DNA of 7,337 nt from Thermoflexibacter sp. (GTDB taxonomy: Bacteria > Bacteroidota > Bacteroidia > Cytophagales > Thermoflexibacteraceae). Positions within the stretch are counted from its first letter, which is position 1. Each line of letters begins with the position of its first letter. The notes beneath the pieces were generated by a model, which saw only the letters and a program-made list of their open reading frames with translations, was not told the origin of the DNA and did not search any database. The stretch covers positions 1 to 7,337 of the forward strand of contig JALOMS010000230.1 in assembly GCA_025455345.1 (NCBI GenBank). The letters are read 5' to 3'. The position numbers were made by a program, and so were the translations under genes. Positions 1 through 5,780 of this stretch are shown here, in pieces.

Positions 1-2
1 AT

Positions 3-30
3 AACTTAAAACTCAAAACTCATAACTCTA
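3..30. repeat. Heptanucleotide tandem repeat upstream of lpdA
   Basis: Four consecutive 7-base units can be read: AACTTAA, AACTCAA, AACTCAT and AACTCTA. The tract ends nine bases before the lpdA start codon, so it lies in the lpdA leader or promoter-proximal DNA. It has the same period and a similar ACYNNNN core as the tracts near 4679 and 4918. No function is evident; it resembles the short 7-bp tandem repeats described in cyanobacterial genomes. It may continue to the left of the window. Confidence 0.6.
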
Positions 31-39
31 AAAATAAAT

Positions 40-1431
40 ATGACAAAATATGATTTAATCGTAGTAGGTAGCGGACCTGGGGGGTACGTAGCCGCCATTC
101 GTGCCTCACAACTTGGTATGAAAGTCGGCGTGGTTGAGAAGGAAGAATTAGGCGGTATCTGCCTCAATTGGGGCTGTATCCCTACCAAAGCACTCCTCAA
201 AAGCGCGCAAGTATTTGAATATGTGAAACATTCCAAAGATTATGGTATAGAAATTCCTTCTTTCAATGCCGATTTTAGTGGCATGATAGGCAGGAGTAGG
301 GGAGTGGCAGGGAGCATGAGCAAGGGCGTGGAATTCCTTTTCAAGAAAAACAAAATAGACAAACTCATGGGCTTTGGCAAAGTGAAGAAGGGCAAAATTG
401 TGGAAGTTACGGACGCAGAAGGCAAAAAAACGGACTATGCCGCAGACCATATCATACTCGCCACAGGCGGAAGGTCAAGAGAACTGCCTAATATCAAGAT
501 AGATAACAAAAAAATCATAGGCTATCGCAAGGCAATGGCAATGGAAACCCAACCGAAATCTATGGTCATTATTGGCTCTGGGGCAATTGGGGTGGAGTTT
601 GCTTATTTTTACAATACCATTGGCACGAAAGTAACGATAGTGGAGTTCATGCCAAACATAGTTCCTGTGGAGGACGAGGAGGTTTCTAAGCAGTTAGAAC
701 GCTCTTTCAAGAAAGAAGGCATGACGATTATGACCAATTCCAGTGTAGAATCGGTGGACACTTCTGGCGAAGGTTGCAAAGTTACTGTTAAAACACCCAA
801 AGGCATAGAGTACATCGATTGTGAGGTGGTGCTTTCTGCCGTAGGCGTAAGCACTAACTTGGAAGGCATTGGTTTAGAAGACGTTGGAATTAAAACTGAC
901 AAAGGAAAAGTTTTGGTAGATGAATTTTACCGCACTAACATAGCGGGCTATTATGCCATTGGCGACATCACGCCAGGGCAGGCATTGGCGCACGTAGCCT
1001 CTGCGGAAGGCATTATCTGCGTAGAAAAAATTGCAGGTCATCACCCTGAACCACTTAATTACAACAATATCCCAGGTTGTACTTATTGCGTTCCTGAAAT
1101 TGCTTCGGTGGGCTATACCGAAAAAGCCGCAAAAGAAGCGGGCTATGAGGTAAAAGTAGGTAAGTTTCCATTCTCTGCCTCTGGCAAAGCAAAAGCAGGT
1201 GGTAACTATGACGGCTTTGTGAAGGTAATTTTTGATGCCAAATATGGAGAATTTTTAGGCGCACACATGATAGGTGCAAACGTTACGGAAATGATTGCCG
1301 AAGTGGTGGTTGCTCGTAAATTAGAAACCACAGGGCATGAAATCATCAAATCGGTTCACCCTCACCCTACTATGTCCGAAGCGATTATGGAAGCGGCGGC
1401 GGCGGCTTACGGCGAGGTGATACACTTATAA
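40..1431 (+). CDS. lpdA: Dihydrolipoyl dehydrogenase (E3 component)
   Basis: This FAD-dependent cytoplasmic enzyme reoxidises the dihydrolipoyl groups of 2-oxoacid dehydrogenase complexes (pyruvate, 2-oxoglutarate, branched-chain) or of the glycine cleavage system, passing electrons to NAD+. The 463-residue product has the usual family length and every landmark: the FAD-binding GSGPGG at residues 10-15, the redox-active disulfide C41-LNWG-C46, the NAD-binding GSGAIG at 179-184, a second FAD motif (AIGDI followed by LAHVASAEG) in the C-terminal half, and the C-terminal catalytic pair His442/Glu447 in HPTMSE from the dimer partner. The ATG at 40 puts the FAD motif at the normal distance from the N terminus; the leader is A-rich with no Shine-Dalgarno. 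No E1 or E2 gene is visible, so which complex it serves cannot be told, and a partner gene may lie to the left. The gene converges on the DUF58 gene. Confidence 0.97.
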   Translation: MTKYDLIVVGSGPGGYVAAIRASQLGMKVGVVEKEELGGICLNWGCIPTKALLKSAQVFEYVKHSKDYGIEIPSFNADFSGMIGRSRGVAGSMSKGVEFLFKKNKIDKLMGFGKVKKGKIVEVTDAEGKKTDYAADHIILATGGRSRELPNIKIDNKKIIGYRKAMAMETQPKSMVIIGSGAIGVEFAYFYNTIGTKVTIVEFMPNIVPVEDEEVSKQLERSFKKEGMTIMTNSSVESVDTSGEGCKVTVKTPKGIEYIDCEVVLSAVGVSTNLEGIGLEDVGIKTDKGKVLVDEFYRTNIAGYYAIGDITPGQALAHVASAEGIICVEKIAGHHPEPLNYNNIPGCTYCVPEIASVGYTEKAAKEAGYEVKVGKFPFSASGKAKAGGNYDGFVKVIFDAKYGEFLGAHMIGANVTEMIAEVVVARKLETTGHEIIKSVHPHPTMSEAIMEAAAAAYGEVIHL

Positions 1432-1432
1432 G

Positions 1433-1505
1433 TAAGTGTAGCATACGCTTTGGGGTGTAGAAGTGTCTGATAATGAGCTAAACACGCTAAAGCGTATTCT
1501 ACTTA
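1433..1505. repeat. Dispersed inverted-repeat element, copy A
   Basis: Directly after the lpdA stop, a left arm at 1438-1451 (GTAGCATACGCTTT) pairs with a right arm at 1489-1502 (AAAGCGTATTCTAC) at 13 of 14 positions. Outward similarity continues to about 1433 and 1505 if a 2-base gap is allowed. The 49-base core at 1453-1501 recurs at 5704-5752 with 41 of 49 identities and no gaps, in the same orientation and again behind a plus-strand gene. The arms could fold into a long stem-loop. It may be a REP/MITE-like element or a structured 3' element; no ORF is present. The right arm is part of the shared core. Confidence 0.65.
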
Positions 1506-1541
1506 GTACGAATTGAGAATTTTAGCAATGATAGTACAAAT

Positions 1542-1580
1542 AAAAACTCTTACAAAGTCAGAATCTTTGTAAGAGTTTTT
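1542..1580. terminator. Bidirectional intrinsic terminator between lpdA and the DUF58 gene
   Basis: Two perfectly complementary 16-base arms, 1542-1557 (AAAAACTCTTACAAAG) and 1565-1580 (CTTTGTAAGAGTTTTT), flank a 7-base loop. An A-run leads and a T-run ends the stem, so it reads as stem plus U-tract on either strand. It sits between the convergent lpdA and DUF58 genes, where a terminator serving both is expected. Confidence 0.9.
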
Positions 1581-1655
1581 GATTTATAATATACTGATTA
1601 TCAGAAAATTAAAAATAAAATTAATGAAATTGTCCAGATAAGCGGAAAATGAAAA

Positions 1656-2537
1656 TTATTTCTTGGTCAAGTTACGCACCCTAAACATTTTCACCAATTT
1701 GGGTACATAATCTTCACTTGTGTTTATAAATACATAATTGGTGCGATGCTTATGACATAATTTTTCCAAATGCTCTTTTTTTTCATTAAACTTCCCAATC
1801 ACTCCTTTTCTAAATTCTTTGGAAGAAGAATTTACCCAGATAGTATTTCCGCTTTCTTTGTCCAATAATGGAACAATTCCTAAAGGAGGTAGCTCGGTTT
1901 CTCTTTGGTCAGCCAGATGAATAGCGATAAGGTCATGTTTTTTTGCTAAAGCCTTCAGACTTTGTTCGTAATTTTCATCTACAAAGTCAGAAATAATGAC
2001 AATAATGCTTTTTCTTTTGATAATATTCATCGCCAAGCGAATAGCTTTAGTAAGGCTTGTTTTAGCAGATTGAGGTTCCATCTTGAACAAAGAACCAATA
2101 AGTTCGTAGATATGCTTCGCTCCTTTTTTGGGTTTGATGTATTTTTCACGTTGATTACTAAAGCAAAGCAATCCTACGGAGCTTCCTTCTTTCAAAGCAG
2201 AAAAGGACAATACCCCACAGATTTCTTTGCTAATATCTATTTTTTGCTTATTTTCTTTACCTATGTATTGAGAACCACTAACATCAATGATGAAAAATAC
2301 ATTTTGTTCTTTTTCTTCTTTAAATGTTTTAATGAAAGTTCCTTCACCTTTTGCGCTTACGTTCCAATCTATACTTCTTACATCATCTCCATATTGGTAA
2401 GAGCGCACATCATCAAACTCCAATCCTGAACCCTTGAATACAGAGTGAAAATCTCCGTGCATTTCTGTATTGACTGCCTTGCGGATTTTGATTTCGTATC
2501 TGCGAAGTTTGTATAAAATATCTCTTAATCCTTCCAT
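1656..2537 (-). CDS. DUF58 / VWA-like domain protein
   Basis: The 293-residue protein has the DUF58 signature: Gly-Leu-Glu-Phe-Asp-Asp-x-Arg-x-Tyr at about 39-48, then YGDDVRSIDWNVSAKGEG at 49-66. A von Willebrand A-like core follows, with a metal-site style DVSGS motif at 85-89, a candidate Thr at 160 and Asp184 in IISDF. No signal peptide or membrane helix is apparent, so it should be cytosolic, as is common for short DUF58 proteins. Family members usually sit beside a MoxR AAA+ ATPase and VWA/BatA-type membrane proteins and are thought to assist assembly or metallation of partner complexes. Here the neighbour upstream on the same strand is a CoxG-like gene and no MoxR gene is visible. The gap of 226 bp to that gene, holding an inverted repeat, suggests its own control. 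The family is clear; its target is unknown. Confidence 0.9.
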   Translation of the reverse strand: MEGLRDILYKLRRYEIKIRKAVNTEMHGDFHSVFKGSGLEFDDVRSYQYGDDVRSIDWNVSAKGEGTFIKTFKEEKEQNVFFIIDVSGSQYIGKENKQKIDISKEICGVLSFSALKEGSSVGLLCFSNQREKYIKPKKGAKHIYELIGSLFKMEPQSAKTSLTKAIRLAMNIIKRKSIIVIISDFVDENYEQSLKALAKKHDLIAIHLADQRETELPPLGIVPLLDKESGNTIWVNSSSKEFRKGVIGKFNEKKEHLEKLCHKHRTNYVFINTSEDYVPKLVKMFRVRNLTKK

Positions 2538-2591
2538 AAATCGTAAAATTATCTTAGCAATATCTCTAAAATTTCATGATATTTCTATCAG

Positions 2592-2657
2592 GGCAATATT
2601 GACTTTCATAAGATATTCATTTCCAATCAAGGTTTATCTTTGATGGTCAATATTGCC
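2592..2657. promoter_or_regulatory. Nested inverted repeat upstream of the DUF58 gene
   Basis: GGCAATATTGAC at 2592-2603 is the exact reverse complement of GTCAATATTGCC at 2646-2657. Each arm also holds the 8-bp palindrome CAATATTG, so the arms can be read as two operator half-sites or as one long stem. Inside the 42-base spacer lies a small hairpin, 2627-2632 with 2638-2643 (one G-U pair, 5-base loop). The nearer arm is 54 bases upstream of the DUF58 start codon. No U-tract follows on either strand, which argues against a simple terminator. Candidate roles are an operator or a structured leader. Confidence 0.5.
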
Positions 2658-2763
2658 TACTATAGATTGACAGATTTGATACCAGCAAATTTTAGTTACA
2701 ATAATAATAAAATTAGGCAGGAATTTAGTTTTTCTGATACGCTATTTTACTAAAATTAACTTT

Positions 2764-3270
2764 TTACTTCACCAATTTTGACCAAAAGCCTTTCTTTTCT
2801 TGTTTTTGATTGCTTGCTTCTGACTCTTTGTCTTGGGCTATTTCTTTTTCCAATGCCTTAAAAAACATCCCTACTAAGGAATTGGCTACCCCACTTAGCA
2901 CTCTTTGCCCTGTACGAGCTAAAAGTCCAGAGAGTTTTGCCTCCCCATCAAATATCATTTCTGTTTCTGTTTCCCCTTTAGACTTTAGCAGAATGTGTCC
3001 TTCTGCGGCTACATTGCCAATTTTACTATTTTGTTTCATAATCAAGGTGAAACTATCCATAGGTTGGAGGTTTATGGTTTCCATTGTTCCTTCAAAAGTA
3101 CCGCTTACAGGTCCCATTTTGACTTCACAAATAGCTTTGTACGTACCTTCTCCCGTAGCTTCTAAGGATTTAAGACTGGGAATTACTTTGGTCAGGGTTT
3201 CAGGGTCTAAGAGCATAATCCATACCTGCTCTTTAGATGCGTTTAGTGTATGACTACCATTAAGTTGCAT
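2764..3270 (-). CDS. CoxG-family (SRPBCC fold) protein
   Basis: The 168-residue protein matches the CoxG pattern of the START/SRPBCC superfamily: an N-terminal strand and 'VW..LLDPETL..VIPSL' at 16-33 (families usually have IPG), 'KMGPVSGTFEG' at 51-61, 'IGNVAAEGHILL' at 84-95, 'SGLLARTGQRVL' at 114-125, and a C-terminal helix ending in MFFKALEKEI. The last 25 or so residues are a Lys/Gln/Glu-rich linker ending in KKGFWSKLVK, which could be a short peripheral membrane anchor. Family members bind hydrophobic ligands in the central cavity. CoxG of CO-oxidising bacteria associates with the membrane and has been linked to menaquinone transfer, but many homologues occur, as here, without CO dehydrogenase. 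A promoter lies upstream; the DUF58 gene follows on the same strand. The family is sure, the ligand unknown. Confidence 0.88.
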   Translation of the reverse strand: MQLNGSHTLNASKEQVWIMLLDPETLTKVIPSLKSLEATGEGTYKAICEVKMGPVSGTFEGTMETINLQPMDSFTLIMKQNSKIGNVAAEGHILLKSKGETETEMIFDGEAKLSGLLARTGQRVLSGVANSLVGMFFKALEKEIAQDKESEASNQKQEKKGFWSKLVK

Positions 3271-3311
3271 AATTTTGCTTATAGTTAATTGTTTAAAGTT
3301 AGGATAACTAT

Positions 3312-3342
3312 CAAATGTATATTATTTTGATGAAAGACAAAA
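3312..3342 (-). promoter_or_regulatory. Bacteroidota-type promoter for the CoxG-like gene
   Basis: Read on the minus strand, TTTTG (plus 3338-3342) is followed after 18 bases by TACATTTG (plus 3312-3319). This fits the Bacteroidota housekeeping promoter, TTTG at -33 and TAnnTTTG at -7, with near-normal spacing. Transcription would begin about 35-40 bases before the ATG at 3270. Confidence 0.55.
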
Positions 3343-3421
3343 TTTTTATCTATAATTTATTTTTTAATGATTGATTGACTTGATTTTACTAATTTTGGAG
3401 ATAGAAAATAACAAAGACTTC

Positions 3422-3429
3422 TATCTTTG
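3422..3429 (+). promoter_or_regulatory. Candidate -7 element TATCTTTG at the nuoD start
   Basis: TATCTTTG is an exact TAnnTTTG match and ends three bases before the nuoD ATG at 3433. The nearest TTTTG upstream (3393-3397) is 24 bases away, longer than the usual 19-21. If the element is used, the transcript would start at or next to the ATG, giving a nearly leaderless mRNA, or translation would begin at the internal ATG at 3523. It may be a chance match. Confidence 0.3.
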
Positions 3430-3432
3430 GGT

Positions 3433-4650
3433 ATGAATAAAATCCAATATCAATTTAAAAAAGACAATCATCAACGCTCGGAGCCAACCAAATACCAAAG
3501 TAATCAGCTAAAAACAGAAGAAATGTTGATTAACTTGGGTCCTCAGCACCCTTCAATGCACGGGGTACTGCGCTTAGAAGTACTTACCGATGGCGAACTT
3601 GTCATTGATGTAGTGCCTCACATAGGATATTTGCATCGCTGTTTTGAGAAGCACGCAGAGGCTATGGCTTATAATCAAACTATTCCGTATGTGGACAGAA
3701 TGGATTATGTAGCGGCAATGAATTCCGAACACGCCTACGCTTTGGGTATAGAGAAAATGTTGGGAATTACAACCCAAATTCCTAAAAGGGTAGAATATAT
3801 CAGGGTGTTGGTCGCCGAACTCAATCGCATAGCCTCGCACTTCGTTGCTGTGGGTACTTATGGGCTTGACGTAGGTGCTTTTACACCTTTTTTGTGGTTA
3901 ATGCGTGATAGAGAGCATATATTGAGGCTATTGGAGTGGACTTGTGGCGCGCGTATGTTGTACAACTATATATGGATTGGTGGCTTGTATTATGATTTGC
4001 CCGTAGGCTTTGAAGAAAAATGTCAAGAATTTATCTCTTATCTCAAACCTAAACTCAAGGATTTTGAGCATGTATTGTTAGACAATAAGATATTTATAGA
4101 AAGAACCGCTCATATCGGAGTATTGGCATTAGAAAAAGCTATCAACTATGGAGTTACAGGACCGATGCTACGCGCCTCTGGACTGAAGTACGACTTGCGT
4201 AAAGTAGATGCATATTCTATTTATCCAGAGTTAGACTTTGATATTCCTATTGGTAGTGGAAAAATAGGAACATTGGGGGACTGCTGGGATAGGAACTATG
4301 TACGCACGATGGAATGTATAGAATCTATCAAAATCATAGAACAGTGCTTGGAAAGACTGACCAAAGACCACAAGCGTACCAAGTCATTTGACCCTCAAGC
4401 TACTATTCCCAAAAAGGTTCGTTTCAAAGAGCAAATAGATTTTTACGCCAGAGCTGAAAATCCTAAAGGAGAATTGGGCTTTTTCTTTCGGACTATCCCC
4501 AATAGTGATATTCCTTTCAGAGTCAAGGCACGCGCTTGCTCTTTTTGCAATCTTTCCGTCTTACCTGAAATTAGTAAAGGCGTAATGTTAGCTGATTTGA
4601 TTGCTATTGTGGGGTCTTTGGATTTGGTCATGGGAGAGGTCGATAGATGA
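3433..4650 (+). CDS. nuoD: NADH-quinone oxidoreductase subunit D (49-kDa subunit)
   Basis: NuoD forms part of the quinone-binding chamber in the peripheral arm of respiratory complex I, at the cytoplasmic face of the inner membrane. The 405-residue product is full length. It has GPQHPSMHG at 36-44 with the two His residues lining the quinone pocket, GYLHRCFEKHAE at about 65-76, the PYVDRMDYVAAMN segment whose Tyr92 should match the quinone-contacting Tyr, LRASGLKYDLRK at 246-257, GDCWDR at 282-287, and the family ending GSLDLVMGEVDR. I start at the ATG at 3433; an in-frame TTG at 3427 lies inside the promoter-like motif, and an internal ATG at 3523 would remove 30 poorly conserved residues. 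There is no other nuo gene on either side, although nuoD normally sits between nuoC and nuoE. The GPQHP...LHRCFEKHAE form differs from the GPTHPATHGVFQ form I recall as usual in Bacteroidota. TGA stop. Confidence 0.96.
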   Translation: MNKIQYQFKKDNHQRSEPTKYQSNQLKTEEMLINLGPQHPSMHGVLRLEVLTDGELVIDVVPHIGYLHRCFEKHAEAMAYNQTIPYVDRMDYVAAMNSEHAYALGIEKMLGITTQIPKRVEYIRVLVAELNRIASHFVAVGTYGLDVGAFTPFLWLMRDREHILRLLEWTCGARMLYNYIWIGGLYYDLPVGFEEKCQEFISYLKPKLKDFEHVLLDNKIFIERTAHIGVLALEKAINYGVTGPMLRASGLKYDLRKVDAYSIYPELDFDIPIGSGKIGTLGDCWDRNYVRTMECIESIKIIEQCLERLTKDHKRTKSFDPQATIPKKVRFKEQIDFYARAENPKGELGFFFRTIPNSDIPFRVKARACSFCNLSVLPEISKGVMLADLIAIVGSLDLVMGEVDR

Positions 4651-4678
4651 AATGAGAGTAAATTTTGAGTTGTGTATT

Positions 4679-4707
4679 GTTCAAAGTTTAAGGTTCAAGG
4701 TTTTAAG
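4679..4707. repeat. Heptanucleotide tandem repeat downstream of nuoD
   Basis: The units GTTCAAA, GTTTAAG, GTTCAAG and GTTTTAAG (the last with one extra T) follow each other without gaps. On the opposite strand they read ACCTTGA, ACCTTAA, ACTTTGA, which shares the ACYNNNN period-7 pattern with the tracts at 3-30 and 4918-4952. The tract begins 28 bases after the nuoD stop. It codes for nothing convincing. Confidence 0.55.
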
Positions 4708-4742
4708 TGCTTGCTTGCAATTAATCTATATTATTTTGTTTA

Positions 4743-4889
4743 TAAGTAATTGTGCAAAAATAACCGCCCCAACCCCAGCCCTTCCCCATAGGAGAAGGGA
4801 GCTAAAATACACATTTACAGCAAGTCTTTCCCGTTTGGGGAAAGATTTAGATAGGGGCGAAAGAACGATTTAATTTGCACAATTACTTA
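4743..4889. mobile_element. MITE-like element with perfect 16-bp terminal inverted repeats
   Basis: TAAGTAATTGTGCAAA at 4743-4758 is the exact inverse of 4874-4889, bounding 147 bases without a transposase. Inside are a second stem (CGCCCC 4765-4770 with GGGGCG 4854-4859) and two hairpins: CCCTTC 4779-4784 with GAAGGG 4794-4799, and an 11-bp stem 4822-4832 with 4838-4848 (one G-U pair). The whole can fold as a cloverleaf. The C-rich interior differs sharply from the A+T-rich surroundings and resembles the CCCCAACCCC..CCTTCCC core of short repeats dispersed in many bacterial genomes. No clear target-site duplication is visible, so the exact boundary is uncertain and an old insertion is likely. 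With the two flanking heptanucleotide tracts it fills the 374-bp gap between nuoD and hisH. Confidence 0.75.
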
Positions 4890-4917
4890 ACAATCTAAAA
4901 AATAATTGATTAAATGC

Positions 4918-4952
4918 ACTCACTACTAAATACTCACTACTACTTATTACTT
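4918..4952. repeat. Heptanucleotide tandem repeat upstream of hisH
   Basis: Five units in register, ACTCACT, ACTAAAT, ACTCACT, ACTACTT and ATTACTT, run through the spacer between the MITE-like element and hisH, ending about 72 bases before the hisH ATG. An in-frame ATG at 4914 would translate this tract as part of a longer hisH product, which is improbable. It is the third period-7 tract in the window. Confidence 0.6.
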
Positions 4953-5024
4953 ATTTCAAAACAAATTGAACCCATTATATTCGTACATTGTTTCTATTTT
5001 TTCAAAATTGAGATACAAAAAAAT

Positions 5025-5624
5025 ATGTCTAACATAGTTATTATCAAATACAATGCAGGGAATACCCAATCTGTGAGTTATGCTTTGGAAAGATTAGGCG
5101 TAAACCCTCTTATTACAGATGACCCCGAACAAATCCGTAAAGCAGACAAAGTAATATTCCCCGGAGTAGGCGAGGCAAGTACAGCAATGAACTATCTTAA
5201 AGAAAGAAAATTGGACAAAGTTATCAAAGAGTTAAAGCAACCTGTCTTGGGTATATGCGTAGGCATGCAATTGCTTTGCACCTATTCAGAGGAAAATGAT
5301 ACACCCTGCATGGGAGTTTTTGACTTGCAAGTTAGGCGATTTGCTCCTAATGGACAAGCAACTCGCTTCAAAGTCCCCCAAATAGGCTGGAATCGCTTGA
5401 CAGACATGCAGGGAGAACTTTTTAAAGGACTAACTTCAGAAAGTTATGTTTATTTTGTACATAGCTATTATGCCGAACTTAGCCCTTATACCGTAGCCAA
5501 AGCCAATTATATTGCAGATTTTACGGCGGCTTTGCAGAAAGACAATTTCTATGCACTACAATTCCACACAGAAAAAAGTGGGAAAGTAGGAGCAAAGATT
5601 TTAGAAAACTTTTTAAATATTTAA
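5025..5624 (+). CDS. hisH: Imidazole glycerol phosphate synthase glutaminase subunit HisH
   Basis: HisH hydrolyses glutamine and channels ammonia to HisF, which makes imidazole glycerol phosphate and AICAR in histidine biosynthesis; both act in the cytoplasm as a heterodimer. The 199-residue product has the class I glutamine amidotransferase triad: Cys78 in GICVGMQLL, and His181 and Glu183 in QFHTEKSG (the usual form is FHPEKS, so Pro has become Thr). PGVGE at 46-50, KVPQIGWN at 116-123 and YFVHSYY at 143-149 are HisH signatures. I place the start at the ATG at 5025 because SNIVIIKYNAGN is the normal HisH N terminus; the frame stays open to an ATG at 4914, but those 37 residues derive from the repeat tract and look unnatural. 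No hisF, hisA or other his gene is adjacent, so the his genes appear to be scattered in this genome. Confidence 0.96.
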   Translation: MSNIVIIKYNAGNTQSVSYALERLGVNPLITDDPEQIRKADKVIFPGVGEASTAMNYLKERKLDKVIKELKQPVLGICVGMQLLCTYSEENDTPCMGVFDLQVRRFAPNGQATRFKVPQIGWNRLTDMQGELFKGLTSESYVYFVHSYYAELSPYTVAKANYIADFTAALQKDNFYALQFHTEKSGKVGAKILENFLNI

Positions 5625-5703
5625 AGCAGATATGTTTTGAAAATCTATTGACCGACAATTTTAAAATGTCAGCCAAATTTTGGTCTCTTTAGTACGGTCG
5701 TGA

Positions 5704-5752
5704 GGGTGTACAAGTATTTGATAATGAACTAAAAACGCTAAAATGTATTTTA
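5704..5752. repeat. Dispersed repeat, copy B
   Basis: This 49-base segment, 80 bases after the hisH stop, matches 1453-1501 at 41 positions without gaps, including the shared blocks TGATAATGA, CTAAA and ACGCTAAA. The inverted arm that flanks copy A is degenerate here: only a TAGTACG remnant is seen to the left, near 5690. It lies in the gene-free spacer 5625-5780 ahead of the MazG-like gene. The copies are in the same orientation, 4.2 kb apart. Confidence 0.6.
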
Positions 5753-5780
5753 TAATAACATACTAATCATAAATTTTCCT

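Noticed and set aside
1594..1604. CTGATTATCAG palindrome after the main terminator
   Set aside because: Five-base arms in A+T-rich DNA are expected by chance; no gene or motif supports a role.
2635..2642. TATCTTTG promoter match on the plus strand between the CoxG-like and DUF58 genes
   Set aside because: No plus-strand gene follows and no TTTG lies at the right distance; it is also part of the small hairpin, so it is probably coincidental.
3427..3432. TTG start for nuoD
   Set aside because: It lies inside the TATCTTTG motif and adds only two residues; the ATG at 3433 is the simpler choice.
4601..4873. 90-residue plus-strand frame overlapping the end of nuoD (and a 73-residue version from 4652)
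   Set aside because: It is a translation of the nuoD tail, the heptanucleotide tract and the MITE-like element; the Pro-rich TAPTPALPHRRRE-type segment comes from the repeat core, not from a protein family.
4914..5024. 37-residue N-terminal extension of hisH
   Set aside because: The HisH fold begins at the ATG at 5025; the extension is encoded by the tandem repeat and has no counterpart in the family.
5651..5685. Palindromic A+T segment after hisH (near-palindrome around ATTTTAAAAT, flanked by GACC/GGTC)
   Set aside because: The stems are short, bulged and lack a following T-run, so it is not a convincing terminator.
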